Assembly: GCF_000633535.1 (NCBI RefSeq) | Contig: NZ_AYMR01000001.1 | Location: forward strand, 124,001-188,000 | Direction: 5' to 3' | Origin: Leifsonia aquatica H1aii | GTDB taxonomy: Bacteria > Actinomycetota > Actinomycetes > Actinomycetales > Microbacteriaceae | DNA length: 64,000 nucleotides | Part shown: piece after piece, positions 16,412 through 24,997 of the stretch | Numbering within the stretch: position 1 is the stretch's first letter | Layout: each line of letters starts with the position of its first letter | Made by a program: the position numbers and the translations under genes | Notes under the pieces: model-generated | What the model saw: the letters and a program-made list of their open reading frames with translations, nothing else | The model's database searches: none | Told to the model about the DNA's origin: nothing

Positions 16412-17751
16412 GGGGTTTCCTCTCGGAGGGCGGCGCTCGGCGCCGCGGCGACGGGCGTGCGGAACGGCCAGACCCGGGCGGGGACGGTGTCGAAGACGGC
16501 GTCGTCCGCGTGCCGGTGACGCCAGAGGGCGCCGATGGCCCAGCCGAGGATCACGAAGTACATCAGGTTGCGGACGGTCAGCACCGCGACCATCCCGGGG
16601 TCCGGGATCAGCAGGTAGTCGTACAGGAACGGGTAGAACACCTGGGTGAGTCCCGCGGTGACGAGGACCAGGATCGCGGGGGTGCGGAAGCCGCGTCCCT
16701 GGTAGACGAGCCCGATCACGACCGGAGCCGCGAGCCAGGTGATGTACTGCGGCGAGCCCACCTTGTTGAAGGCGATGAGCGCCGTCACGATGGCCAGGGA
16801 CAGCTCCGGGAGGATGCGCGTGTACGGGGTGCCCCGATGCACCGAACGGATGCCGAGGAGCGCCACGACGACGCAGGTGACCGCGAGCAGCGGGTTCATC
16901 AGCGACCCGGCCAGCTCCGTCCCGCTGCCGCTCACCTGGAAGGTGATCAGCTGGGAATCGTAGTAGACCGCGGCACCGGGCGTGTGGAACGCGGCCTGCC
17001 ACATCCAGAACGTGCTGACCGGCGCTTCGATCTGGATGCCGCGGCCGGTCTGCATCGTGATGAAGCTCAGGAGGTGCATCCCGGCCCCGAAGATCAACGG
17101 GACGGCCACGATGACCGCCGAGGTGACGGCGGCGACGAGCACGATGCGCCAGCGGGAGCGCAGCGCGACGACGGCCGCGACGAGGACCGCGGCCGGCCAC
17201 ACCTTGATCCACGTGGCGACGGTGAGCAGCACGACGGCCGCGCGCTCGTGGACGGCCAGCCAGAGCAGGCCGACGATCGCGAGCGCCGCCGCGACGGAGT
17301 CGAGCCGGCCGACGGCGACCGGTCCGAGCAGCAGCAGGAAGCCGAGCCACCACCACGCGGCGACGATCCGGCGCGGGTCGCGCCCGACGATGAGGGTCGC
17401 GAAGGCGGCCGCGTCCAGCAGCAGCACCAGGGTGAGCCAGCCGCCCACGTAGTTGTCCGCGCCGAAGAGCAGCGGCAGCATCACCGGCACGAGGGCTCCG
17501 AACGGGTACACCCAATCGGAGTTCACCCCGACGATCTCCGTGCCCTGCGCCGCCAGCTGCGCCCACGGCTTGTAGACGAAGTAGACGTCGCCGAGGCCCT
17601 TGCCCTGGTGCAGGGCGAGGCCGCCGATGATCAGGTGGACCAGCAGGAACCCGATCCACAGGGCGAGCGGATGCACGAGCGCCCGGCGGAGCGCGCCGGG
17701 GGCCGTCGCCGGAGTGGCCGACGCCGGAATCGGCGCTGCGTCCATCCCCAT
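16408..17751 (-). CDS. GT87-like polyprenyl-phosphate-dependent glycosyltransferase
   Basis: The product is about 447 residues with 10-12 hydrophobic segments. The layout is that of GT-C glycosyltransferases of the DUF2029/GT87 group. The first extracytoplasmic loop carries acidic residues (GKGLGDVYFVYKPWA), where these enzymes place the catalytic Asp. Later segments include FNKVGSPQYITW, a GT87-type feature. In actinobacteria they transfer mannose or related sugars from polyprenyl phosphate to lipoglycans or cell-wall glycans. The start is uncertain: ATG 17751 has AGGATGAGG upstream, while 17760 and 17745 are also in frame. Acceptor and donor are unknown. Confidence 0.75.
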   Translation of the reverse strand: MGMDAAPIPASATPATAPGALRRALVHPLALWIGFLLVHLIIGGLALHQGKGLGDVYFVYKPWAQLAAQGTEIVGVNSDWVYPFGALVPVMLPLLFGADNYVGGWLTLVLLLDAAAFATLIVGRDPRRIVAAWWWLGFLLLLGPVAVGRLDSVAAALAIVGLLWLAVHERAAVVLLTVATWIKVWPAAVLVAAVVALRSRWRIVLVAAVTSAVIVAVPLIFGAGMHLLSFITMQTGRGIQIEAPVSTFWMWQAAFHTPGAAVYYDSQLITFQVSGSGTELAGSLMNPLLAVTCVVVALLGIRSVHRGTPYTRILPELSLAIVTALIAFNKVGSPQYITWLAAPVVIGLVYQGRGFRTPAILVLVTAGLTQVFYPFLYDYLLIPDPGMVAVLTVRNLMYFVILGWAIGALWRHRHADDAVFDTVPARVWPFRTPVAAAPSAALREETP

Positions 17752-17773
17752 GCGCCTCATCCTAGGGGATGCC

Positions 17774-18667
17774 TCAGTCCCCGCTCCTGAGAGCGCGGCG
17801 CTGCTCCCTGAGAAGATCGCGGACCACGCCGGGCACGGCCTCCGCGATGTCGAGGGCGACGATCGGCCCGCCGTCGGAGGCCTGCTCCCCCGCGCGGCCG
17901 TGCACCCATGCGGCGGTCGCGGCGAGCGCCGCCAGCGTCTCGTGGCCGCCCGAGACGATCTCGTCGGCGTGCGTCGCCAGCAGGGCGCCCAGGATGCCGC
18001 CGAGGACGTCCCCGCTGCCCGCGGTCGCGAGCCAGGCCGGACCGGCCGTGACGGTGTAGCGCGCGCCCGAGGGGACCGCGACGTGCGTGGTGTGCCCCTT
18101 CAGCAGCACGGTGACGCCGAAGGTGCGCGCCGCCCGCGCCGCCCAGGCGCCCGGATCGGCCGCGATCTCCGCCGCGGTGACGGCGTCGGAGTCGTCGTCG
18201 GCCCGCGCCGCGAGCATCCCGGCGAGTTCGCGATAGTGCGGGGTGACGACGACGAGCCCGGTCGCCGATCCCACCAGGTCGAGCGCCCCCGCGTCCACCA
18301 CGAGCGGTGTCCCGTCGGCGAGCGCCGCGCGCAGGCGCAGGAGGTCGTCGGAGGGGCGGGCGCCGGCGTCCATGCCTGACCCGATCAGCCAGGCCTGCAC
18401 CCGTCCGCCGGCCGAGACCGCCTCCGGTCGGCGGCGCAGCACCTCCTCGGCGGGCCGTGGGGCGCCGAGATAGCGGATCATCCCCACGCCGGTCCGCGCG
18501 GCGGCCTCCACCCCGAGCACGGCGGCGCCCGGATAGCGGTCGGATCCGGTGACGACGCCCAGCACCCCGCGGGAGTACTTGTCGCTCGCCTCGCCGGGCT
18601 CCGCGATCCACCCCGTCGCATCGCCCTCTCCCCATTCGCGGACCTGGGTCCCGTGCACCTCGTTCAT
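17774..18667 (-). CDS. nnrD: ADP-dependent NAD(P)H-hydrate dehydratase
   Basis: The 297-residue protein is a YjeF C-terminal (carbohydrate-kinase-like) domain. It dehydrates the S-form of hydrated NAD(P)H using ADP or ATP, repairing damaged cofactor. Signatures are GVVTGSDRYPGAAVL near residue 35, AWLIGSGMD, VTPHYRELAGML, VLLKGHTTHV and the nucleotide-binding GSGDVLGG with its catalytic Asp. The N-terminal epimerase domain found fused in many bacteria is absent, as is common in Microbacteriaceae. ATG 18667 has GGAGGAGG close upstream, and TATCGT (18684-18689) is a likely -10. Confidence 0.92.
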   Translation of the reverse strand: MNEVHGTQVREWGEGDATGWIAEPGEASDKYSRGVLGVVTGSDRYPGAAVLGVEAAARTGVGMIRYLGAPRPAEEVLRRRPEAVSAGGRVQAWLIGSGMDAGARPSDDLLRLRAALADGTPLVVDAGALDLVGSATGLVVVTPHYRELAGMLAARADDDSDAVTAAEIAADPGAWAARAARTFGVTVLLKGHTTHVAVPSGARYTVTAGPAWLATAGSGDVLGGILGALLATHADEIVSGGHETLAALAATAAWVHGRAGEQASDGGPIVALDIAEAVPGVVRDLLREQRRALRSGD

Positions 18668-18683
18668 CGCACCTCCTCCCTCC

Positions 18684-18689
18684 ACGATA
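18684..18689 (-). promoter_or_regulatory. -10 (TATCGT) of nnrD
   Basis: TATCGT lies 16 nt upstream of the nnrD start, leaving room for a short leader with GGAGGAGG. It is divergent from the HAD gene promoter at 18725. Confidence 0.4.
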
Positions 18690-18724
18690 GGTTCTCCGGC
18701 CGCGAGGGACGCGCCCGCCCGCGA

Positions 18725-18730
18725 TAAGTT
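18725..18730 (+). promoter_or_regulatory. Leaderless -10 (TAAGTT, 6 nt before ATG 18737)
   Basis: TAAGTT-GGGGTC-ATG with no ribosome binding site at useful distance. Confidence 0.5.
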
Positions 18731-18736
18731 GGGGTC

Positions 18737-19354
18737 ATGGTCATCAGCATCCCCGGGACCGTGGTCGTCTTCGACTACGGAGAGGTCATCTCCGTCACCC
18801 CGTCCGAGACGGATCGCACCGCGCTGGTGGAGCTGGCCGGCGGCGATCACGACGTCTTCTGGCCGGCCTACTGGAGGCACCGGCTCGATCTGGATCAGGG
18901 GACGCTCGGCATCCAGCAGTACTGGCGCGGGATCGAGCGCGAGCTGGGCGAGCAGTGGGACGACGCCCGGATCCACCGGCTGTGGCTGGCCGACTTCCGC
19001 AGCTGGCTCACCATCGATCCCGGAACGCTCGACGTGCTCCTCGCGCTGAAAGAGGGCGGAACGCGCCTCGCCCTGCTCTCGAACGCCGGCCGCGACTTCG
19101 GCTCCTACTTCCGGCACGGGACGCTCGGCGACCTGTTCGAGGAGGTGTTCGTCAGCGGCGAGCTCGGCACCGTCAAACCGGACGCGGCGATCTTCCGGCA
19201 TGTGCTCGACACCCTCGGCGTTGCGCCGGAGCGGATGGTGTTCATCGACAACAAGGAGGAGAACGTGCGCGGCGCCGAAGCGGTCGGCATCGCGGGGCAC
19301 GTCTTCACCACCGCGGCGGACCTGCGGGCATATCTCGAGGGCCTCGCCGCTTAG
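18737..19354 (+). CDS. HAD-superfamily hydrolase, YihX-like
   Basis: The 205-residue protein has motif I VVVFDYGEVI (nucleophile Asp; the usual second Asp is Gly, as in YihX and related members), motif II LLSNA, motif III Lys in GTVKPD and motif IV FIDNKEENVRGA. The cap region (residues about 20-90) is helical, placing it in HAD subfamily I. It is probably a small-molecule phosphatase such as a sugar-phosphate phosphatase. The Asp-to-Gly change at motif I position +2 removes the usual general acid, so activity may be altered. The OYE gene starts 8 bases downstream. Confidence 0.85.
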   Translation: MVISIPGTVVVFDYGEVISVTPSETDRTALVELAGGDHDVFWPAYWRHRLDLDQGTLGIQQYWRGIERELGEQWDDARIHRLWLADFRSWLTIDPGTLDVLLALKEGGTRLALLSNAGRDFGSYFRHGTLGDLFEEVFVSGELGTVKPDAAIFRHVLDTLGVAPERMVFIDNKEENVRGAEAVGIAGHVFTTAADLRAYLEGLAA

Positions 19355-19362
19355 TACTGACG

Positions 19363-20445
19363 ATGACTACTCTCTTCGATCCCCTCACCATCCGCGGCGT
19401 GACCGCACGCAACCGTCTCTGGACGTCGCCGATGTGCCAGTACTCGGTGCTCGACCGTTCGGGCGTCCCGCAGCCGTGGCAGCTGGTCCACCTCGGGTCG
19501 ATCGCCGCCGGCGGCAGCGGGATCGTCTTCACCGAGGCCACCTCGGTCAGCCCGGAAGGCCGGATCTCTCCGCAGGACACCGGCATCTGGACCGATGAGC
19601 AGGCGGAGGCATGGCGGCCGATCGTCGCGTTCATCGCCGCGCAGGGCGCCGTCCCCGGCATCCAGCTCGCGCACGCCGGGCGCAAGGCGTCCAGCTGGCC
19701 CGCGTGGGGCTACGAGGACCGCACCGGCTCGGTGCCGGCGGACGAGGGAGGCTGGACGACGGTCGCCCCGTCCGCCGAGGCGTTCGGTGACCTGGAGGCG
19801 CCGCTCGCCCTCGACGCCGCGGGCATCGACACGGTCGTCGCCGACTTCCGCGCCGGGGCCCGTCGCGCGGTGGACGCGGGCTTCCGCATCCTGGAGCTGC
19901 ACGGCGCCCACGGGTATCTGCTGCACCAGTTCCTCTCCCCGCTCGCGAATCACCGCGAGGACGAGTACGGCGGCTCCCTCGAGAACCGCGCACGTCTGCT
20001 CCTGCGGATCGTGGGAGAGATCCGCGCGGAGGTCGGCGAGGGAGTACCCCTGTTCGTCCGCTTCTCCGGCAGCGACTGGGCTCCGGGAGGCTGGGACGAG
20101 CAGCAGACCGCCACCGTCGCGGGCTGGGCGCAGGAGGCCGGAGCCGACTTCTTCGACGTGTCGAGCGGCGGCATCCAGGCGGGCATCCGCATCCCGATCG
20201 GGCCGGGCTACCAGGTCCCCTTCGCCGAGCACGTGCGCGCCGCGGCCGAGGTGCCGGTGAGCGCCGTCGGCCTGATCACGACGCCCCGGCAGGCCGCGGA
20301 CATCGTGGAGAGCGGGGCCGCCGACGCGGTGATGCTCGCCCGGGAGATCCTGCGCGACCCGCATTTCCCGCTCCGCGCCGCGCACGAGCTGGGCGTGACC
20401 GTCGACTACTGGCCGCCGCAGTATCTGCGCGCCCAATGGCGGTGA
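19363..20445 (+). CDS. NADPH:flavin oxidoreductase, YqjM-type Old Yellow Enzyme
   Basis: The 360-residue TIM-barrel flavoenzyme has the YqjM-class signature RLWTSPMCQYS with the redox-tuning Cys25. It also has the catalytic-site pair in ELHGAHGYLLHQFLSPLAN and the FMN-binding GG at the end of the barrel (SGAADAVMLAREILRDP). Such enzymes reduce activated C=C bonds of enones, nitro compounds and electrophiles with NADPH. ATG 19363 follows the HAD stop by 8 bases, so the two form a likely operon under the promoter at 18725. Confidence 0.93.
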   Translation: MTTLFDPLTIRGVTARNRLWTSPMCQYSVLDRSGVPQPWQLVHLGSIAAGGSGIVFTEATSVSPEGRISPQDTGIWTDEQAEAWRPIVAFIAAQGAVPGIQLAHAGRKASSWPAWGYEDRTGSVPADEGGWTTVAPSAEAFGDLEAPLALDAAGIDTVVADFRAGARRAVDAGFRILELHGAHGYLLHQFLSPLANHREDEYGGSLENRARLLLRIVGEIRAEVGEGVPLFVRFSGSDWAPGGWDEQQTATVAGWAQEAGADFFDVSSGGIQAGIRIPIGPGYQVPFAEHVRAAAEVPVSAVGLITTPRQAADIVESGAADAVMLAREILRDPHFPLRAAHELGVTVDYWPPQYLRAQWR

Positions 20446-20486
20446 CGGCGCAGCCGCGCTGACACGGGACTGACCCGCTGACGCGG

Positions 20487-20508
20487 CCCGGCGCTCAGGA
20501 GCGCCGGG
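20487..20508. terminator. 10-bp hairpin at the stop of the CorC-like gene
   Basis: CCCGGCGCTC pairs with GAGCGCCGGG across a 2-base gap and overlaps the stop codon of the minus-strand gene. It lies between convergent genes. Confidence 0.55.
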
Positions 20509-21532
20509 TCGCGTCCTGCACTTCGCCCACCAGCTCCTCGATGATGTCCTCCAGGAACAGCACCCCGGCCGTCTCGCCCTCGGCGTCGACGACGCGGGCC
20601 AGGTGGCTGCCCGAGCGGCGCATGGTCGCCAGGGCGTCCTCCAGGTCGCTGTCGACGAAGACCGTCACCAGCCGGCGAACCCGCTTGCCGGGGACGGGGA
20701 GCTCGAAGCCGGTCTCCTCCAGGTCGAGCACGTCCTTGAGGTGCAGGTAGCCGGTCGGCTCGCCCTCCGAGTCGGGCACGACGTAGCGCGAGAAGCCGTG
20801 CTTGGCCACCGCCCGCTCGACGTCTGCCGGCGTCGGCGATGCCGGCAGCGAGACGAGCGTCTCGGGGCGCACCATCACGTCGCGCACCTTCTTCTCGGTG
20901 AACTCGAACGCGGCGGTCAGCGCGCCCGTGCGGTCCATCAGGACGCCCTCGCGCGTCGACTGGTTCACGATGGTCACGACCTCGTCGAGGGTGAACGTGC
21001 TGGCGGCCTCGTCCTTCGGCTCGACGCCGAACAGGCGCAGCACGCCGTTCGCCGTCGCATTGAGGGCGACGATGATCGGACGCACCGCGCGGCCCACCGC
21101 GACGAGCGGGGGCGCGAGCAGCAGGGCGGCACGGTCGGGCATCGAGAACGAGATATTCTTCGGCACCATCTCGCCGAACACCACGTGCAGGAACGACACC
21201 AGCACCAGGGTCACGATGAACGCGACCGTTCCGATGACCTCCTCCGGCCAGCCGGTCCCGTGGAGGGGGATCTCCAGCAGGTGGTGGATGGCGGGCTCGG
21301 ACACGTTCAGGATGAGCAGCGAGCACACCGTGATGCCGAGCTGGGTGGTCGCCAGCATGAGCGTCGCGTGCTCCATCGCGTAGAGCGCCGTCTTGGCGCT
21401 GCGCTTCCCGCGCTCGGCCAGCGGCTCGATCTGCGAGCGACGTGCGGAGATGACGGCGAACTCGGCGCCGACGAAGAAGGCGTTGATGACCAGGAGGATC
21501 ACCAGCCAGAGGATCCCGATCCAATCACTCAT
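20495..21532 (-). CDS. HlyC/CorC-family CNNM transporter-like protein (second of two)
   Basis: The 345-residue protein has an N-terminal CNNM/DUF21 membrane domain with four helices (residues about 1-170) and the conserved GEMVPKN motif. A pair of CBS domains follows (about 200-330), with [11 protein letters not shown] at the start of the first. It lacks the C-terminal CorC_HlyC domain and is therefore shorter than its neighbour. Members are linked to Mg2+/Co2+ homeostasis. ATG 21532 overlaps the stop of the upstream paralogue by 8 bases; longer readings upstream are unlikely. Confidence 0.87.
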   Translation of the reverse strand: MSDWIGILWLVILLVINAFFVGAEFAVISARRSQIEPLAERGKRSAKTALYAMEHATLMLATTQLGITVCSLLILNVSEPAIHHLLEIPLHGTGWPEEVIGTVAFIVTLVLVSFLHVVFGEMVPKNISFSMPDRAALLLAPPLVAVGRAVRPIIVALNATANGVLRLFGVEPKDEAASTFTLDEVVTIVNQSTREGVLMDRTGALTAAFEFTEKKVRDVMVRPETLVSLPASPTPADVERAVAKHGFSRYVVPDSEGEPTGYLHLKDVLDLEETGFELPVPGKRVRRLVTVFVDSDLEDALATMRRSGSHLARVVDAEGETAGVLFLEDIIEELVGEVQDATRRS

Positions 21533-22865
21533 GGCGGTCCCCCTCTCCGGTCGGGGCCGGCACCGGGTCCGGGGTGTACCGGATCCGGTCGACACGACGG
21601 CCGTCCAGGCGCTCCACGCGCAGCGTGCCGCCTTCGATCGCGACCTCGTCCCCCACCTTCGGCAGACGACCCAGCTCGTTCATCACGAAGCCGGCGACCG
21701 TCTCGTACGGGCCGTCCTCTGGCACCGTCACTCCGGCGCGCTCGAGCAGCTCGTCCGGTCGGAGGATGCCGGGGAAGGTGATGGAGTCGCGACCGCGCAC
21801 CACACCCGCGCGGGTGCGGTCGTGCTCGTCAGCGACTTCGCCCACGATCTCCTCGACCAGGTCCTCGAGGGTCGCGATGCCGGACGTTCCGCCGTACTCG
21901 TCGACGACGACGGCCATCTGGTAGCCGCGACCGCGCAACTCGCCGAGCAGCGTCTCGAGGTTCATGGTCTCGGGGACCCGCAGCGCGTCCGTCTGCAGGG
22001 CGGAGACCGGCACCTTGGCCCGGCGCTCGCGCGGCACGGCGACGGCCTGTTTGACGTGCACGAAGCCGACGACGTCGTCCACATCCTCGTCCACGACGGG
22101 GAAGCGGGAGAACCCGGACGTCCGGGCGAGCCGGATCACGGCCTCGGCCGGGTCGGTGCGGCGCACGGTCTCGATCCGCGGGCGCGGCGTCATCACGTCG
22201 GACGCGGTCCGGGCGGAGAAGGCCAGGGTGCGGCTGAGCAGCGTTGCCGTGTCCGCCTCCAGCACGCCGGCGCTGGCGGAACGGCGGACCAGGGAGGAGA
22301 GCTCCTCCGCCGTGCGGGCGCCGGAGAGCTCCTCCTTCGGCTCGATGCCGAGTGCGCGCAGGACGCCGTTCGCTGTGCCGTTGAGCAGCACGATGAACGG
22401 CCGGAACACGGTCGTGAACACGGTCTGGAACGGGATGACGAGCTTGGCCGTCGCCAGCGGGAGCGCCAGAGCGAAGTTCTTCGGCACCAGCTCGCCGAGG
22501 ATCATCGACAGCAGCGTCGCGACCAGGATGGCCACGATCGTCGCGATCGGCGACACGGCGCCGTCGGGCAGCCCGGTCGAGAGCAACGGACCGCGCAGGA
22601 GGGTGCTGATCGCCGGTTCCATGGTGTAACCGGTGAGCAGCGTCGTGAGCGTGATGCCCAGCTGCGCGCTGGAGAGGTGGGTCGAGGTGATCTTCAGCGC
22701 CGCGATCGTCATCCCGAGCCGCGACTCGCCGCGGGCGCGCCGCGCCTCGAGGTCACCGCGGTCGAGGTTCACGAGCGCGAACTCGCTCGCGACGAAGAGG
22801 CCGGTGCCGATGGTCAGCAGCAATCCGACGCCGAGCAGGAGCCACTCAGTGAGCACGGTGGTCAC
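21525..22865 (-). CDS. HlyC/CorC-family CNNM transporter-like protein (first of two)
   Basis: The 446-residue protein has the DUF21 membrane domain (residues about 5-190, with [12 protein letters not shown]), two CBS domains (about 210-340; [32 protein letters not shown]) and a C-terminal CorC_HlyC domain (about 355-440). This is the full-length architecture, in contrast to the shorter downstream copy. The two could form a hetero-oligomer. GTG 22865 is the chosen start; GTG 22856 is also possible and neither has a strong ribosome binding site. Confidence 0.88.
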   Translation of the reverse strand: MTTVLTEWLLLGVGLLLTIGTGLFVASEFALVNLDRGDLEARRARGESRLGMTIAALKITSTHLSSAQLGITLTTLLTGYTMEPAISTLLRGPLLSTGLPDGAVSPIATIVAILVATLLSMILGELVPKNFALALPLATAKLVIPFQTVFTTVFRPFIVLLNGTANGVLRALGIEPKEELSGARTAEELSSLVRRSASAGVLEADTATLLSRTLAFSARTASDVMTPRPRIETVRRTDPAEAVIRLARTSGFSRFPVVDEDVDDVVGFVHVKQAVAVPRERRAKVPVSALQTDALRVPETMNLETLLGELRGRGYQMAVVVDEYGGTSGIATLEDLVEEIVGEVADEHDRTRAGVVRGRDSITFPGILRPDELLERAGVTVPEDGPYETVAGFVMNELGRLPKVGDEVAIEGGTLRVERLDGRRVDRIRYTPDPVPAPTGEGDRHE

Positions 22866-22938
22866 CCCGCTCGCGCCGCGATGGCGGATTCGGGAACTGG
22901 AATGGGCTACAAGAAGGAGGGTCGTCCATTTCCCGGCC

Positions 22939-22944
22939 AGTATA
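22939..22944 (-). promoter_or_regulatory. Possible -10 (TATACT) for the CorC-like pair
   Basis: TATACT on the minus strand lies about 75 bases upstream of GTG 22865. No convincing -35 accompanies it. Nothing else stands out in the 205-base divergent gap 22866-23070. Confidence 0.3.
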
Positions 22945-23070
22945 CCGAGACGGTCTGCGTGGACCGCCGCGGATCCGGGGCGGATTCCCAGCGTTCCCAT
23001 CGGCCGGCCACAGACCTCCCGCAGTGCGGCCTCCCACAGTGGCGACAGCATCCACGGAGAGGAACCCGCC

Positions 23071-23502
23071 ATGACCACCGCAGACCCGAACGCCGGCGTC
23101 CCCGCAGCGGGCTGGCCGCAGCAGCCGGTCGCGCCGCAGCAGCCCACAGCGCATCAGCAGCCCCAGCCCCCGTACGCCGGTCAGCCGCACCCGCAGTGGC
23201 AGCAGCCGGCCGCACCGGCTCCCGCAACGAGAGGGAGCATCCTGCGCCGCTGGCCGGTCTGGGCGCAGAACACCGCCATCGTGGTCGGCGCCGTCGCGGT
23301 GCTCGCGATCGTCTTCTTCGCCGGCTTCTTCACCGGCCACGCCACCGGTGGCGGGGCGCGCGGCGGTTTCGGAACAACCCAGAACGTCGAGCCGCGCCCG
23401 TTCGGCGGCCAGAACGGCGACAGCAGCGGGAGCGGCACCGGCGGGATGGGCGGCTTCGGCGGCGGCTCGGGCTCGGCGACGAACCCCGGAGGCGGCTCCT
23501 AG
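23071..23502 (+). CDS. Single-pass membrane protein with Gln/Pro-rich and Gly-rich ends
   Basis: The 143-residue protein has a low-complexity N-terminal part rich in Gln, Pro and Ala (residues about 13-53). One transmembrane helix follows (IVVGAVAVLAIVFFAGFF, about 69-87), then a Gly/Ser-rich tail. No enzymatic motif is present. The N-terminal region resembles the cytoplasmic Pro/Gln tails common on small actinobacterial membrane proteins. ATG 23071 has GAGAGGAA eight bases upstream. Its stop TAG overlaps the TAG of the convergent DUF305 gene (CTAG, 23499-23502). No family is recognised. Confidence 0.7.
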   Translation: MTTADPNAGVPAAGWPQQPVAPQQPTAHQQPQPPYAGQPHPQWQQPAAPAPATRGSILRRWPVWAQNTAIVVGAVAVLAIVFFAGFFTGHATGGGARGGFGTTQNVEPRPFGGQNGDSSGSGTGGMGGFGGGSGSATNPGGGS

Positions 23503-24155
23503 TCCCGCGCCGCCAGCATCGACTCCATCAGAGCGATCTCGGAGGTCTGGCTCGCGACCACGCCTTCGGCGAACGTGCGCACGGTGCGGTTCTCGCTGCG
23601 CGCCAGCACCGCATCCGCCATCTCCACGGCCCCGGTGTGGTGCGCGATCATCAGGGTGAGGAATGTCCGCTCTGCGGCCACGCCCGAGGCCGTCCGCAGC
23701 TGAGCGATCTGTTCGGGCGTCGCGAGCCCTGGCATCGGCTCGCCGGGCGTGTGGGCGCCGCCGCCGTGGTCGTGCGCGCCGGCCGTCCCACCGACCGTCG
23801 CGGGCCGGGTCATCCACGTCATCGACGGCTCGGCGGCCGCCTGCGACAGGCCCCACCCCGTCAGCCAGCCGTACAGCTGGCCGGACTGCTGACTCTGCGT
23901 GGTGGCGATGTCGTAGGCGAGCAGACGCGTCTCCGGGTCGTCGGTGCGGTCGCGCACGATCATCGCGAGCTCGACACCCTGCTGGTGGTGCTCCTGCATG
24001 TCGCGGGCGAACCCGGCCTCGGCACTCGTCGTCCCCGGTGTCTGCGGGGCGCCGACGCTCAGCCGGCCCGCCGAGAAGGCGAGGACCCCGGTGACCGCGA
24101 CGACCACGAGCCCGGCGATGACGAGCGGCCACGCCCGTCCCGGCGCGCGGCCCAT
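23499..24155 (-). CDS. DUF305 membrane-anchored protein
   Basis: The 218-residue protein has an N-terminal membrane anchor (residues about 10-30) and two copies of the DUF305 His signature: FARDMQEHHQQGVELA and LTLMIAHHTGAVEMADAVL. DUF305 is a ferritin-like four-helix fold whose paired histidines suggest metal binding, possibly copper. A His/Gly-rich loop (GGTAGAHDHGGGAHTPGE) lies between the two halves. It is encoded 3 bases after the DUF3105 gene, a common pairing in actinobacteria. Confidence 0.88.
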   Translation of the reverse strand: MGRAPGRAWPLVIAGLVVVAVTGVLAFSAGRLSVGAPQTPGTTSAEAGFARDMQEHHQQGVELAMIVRDRTDDPETRLLAYDIATTQSQQSGQLYGWLTGWGLSQAAAEPSMTWMTRPATVGGTAGAHDHGGGAHTPGEPMPGLATPEQIAQLRTASGVAAERTFLTLMIAHHTGAVEMADAVLARSENRTVRTFAEGVVASQTSEIALMESMLAARD

Positions 24156-24158
24156 CGG

Positions 24159-24821
24159 CTAGGAGACCTTGCCGGGAGCGTCGAGCGCGCCCGTGCAGGA
24201 CGCCCCCGGCTCCGGCACCGACGAGCTCTGCCAGTACGCCTCGAAGAACTTCGCGATGCGCGGATCGTCGGCCTTCTGCACCTGCAGCTGCACGTTCCAG
24301 CCGCTGAGCACGATCGGGGCAGGCAGGCCGTCGTACGGTGACAGGACGGCGTAGGTGCGCGGGATCTTCGTCTTCAGCAGGTCGAGCTGCTCGGCGGACA
24401 GGTCGGGCGAGTACGTCACCCAGATCGCGCCGTGCTCCAGCGAGTGCACGGCGTTCTCCTTGGGCACCGGCTGGTCGTACACGCCGCAGTTGAGCCACAT
24501 CGGGTTGTGCTCGCCGCCGGCGGGCGGGTTCTGCTTGTAGTCGACCGGGCCGGTCACGTGGCCCGCCGTGTTGTCGAACGTCTTCACGCCCTCGATCGAG
24601 AGGGTCTTGCCGCCGGCCTCGTAGGTGGCCGCCTTGGGTGCGGTCACGATGATCGTGGCGACGAGCGCGGCGACGGCGACGACACCGGCGATGGCCGACC
24701 CGATCCCGATCCGGCGGTTGCGCGTGCGGCGCGCCTGCTCCTTCTTGAACTGCTCCAACTTGGCCGCGCGGGCCTCGGCCTGACGTTGCTTGCGATTCGG
24801 AGCGGACGGGGATGGGGTCAC
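24159..24821 (-). CDS. DUF3105 membrane-anchored protein
   Basis: The 220-residue protein has a highly charged cytoplasmic N-terminus (RKQRQAEARAAKLEQFKKEQ), one membrane segment (about residues 40-62) and an extracytoplasmic DUF3105 domain. The family features are PPAGGEHNPMWLNCGVYDQP, VHSLEHGAIWVTY and a late Cys (GASCTGAL). The conserved His and Cys residues suggest a metal or redox role, but the function is not established. GTG 24821 follows GAGG by about eight bases. It is first in a two-gene operon with DUF305. Confidence 0.86.
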   Translation of the reverse strand: MTPSPSAPNRKQRQAEARAAKLEQFKKEQARRTRNRRIGIGSAIAGVVAVAALVATIIVTAPKAATYEAGGKTLSIEGVKTFDNTAGHVTGPVDYKQNPPAGGEHNPMWLNCGVYDQPVPKENAVHSLEHGAIWVTYSPDLSAEQLDLLKTKIPRTYAVLSPYDGLPAPIVLSGWNVQLQVQKADDPRIAKFFEAYWQSSSVPEPGASCTGALDAPGKVS

Positions 24822-24964
24822 GGGTGGGCCTCATTTCGACGTGGGGGTATCGGGATGAGCCAACCGAACGACGGGCGCGCCGCATTCCCCGCCGGACCCG
24901 CTCCCAGTCTCTTGCCAGGTGCGGCGCCTCCCGCCGCCCACCCGCCCCCGGGCCGGGCGCCCGC

Positions 24965-24970
24965 TAGACT
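24965..24970 (+). promoter_or_regulatory. -10 (TAGACT) of the hen1-pnkp operon
   Basis: TAGACT would place transcription start near 24977, leaving a leader of about 21 bases that contains GAGGGGG before the GTG at 24998. No -35 is evident. The RNA-repair operon therefore seems to have its own promoter. Confidence 0.4.
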
Positions 24971-24997
24971 CCGGGTCAGATCGATCCGAGGGGGACC

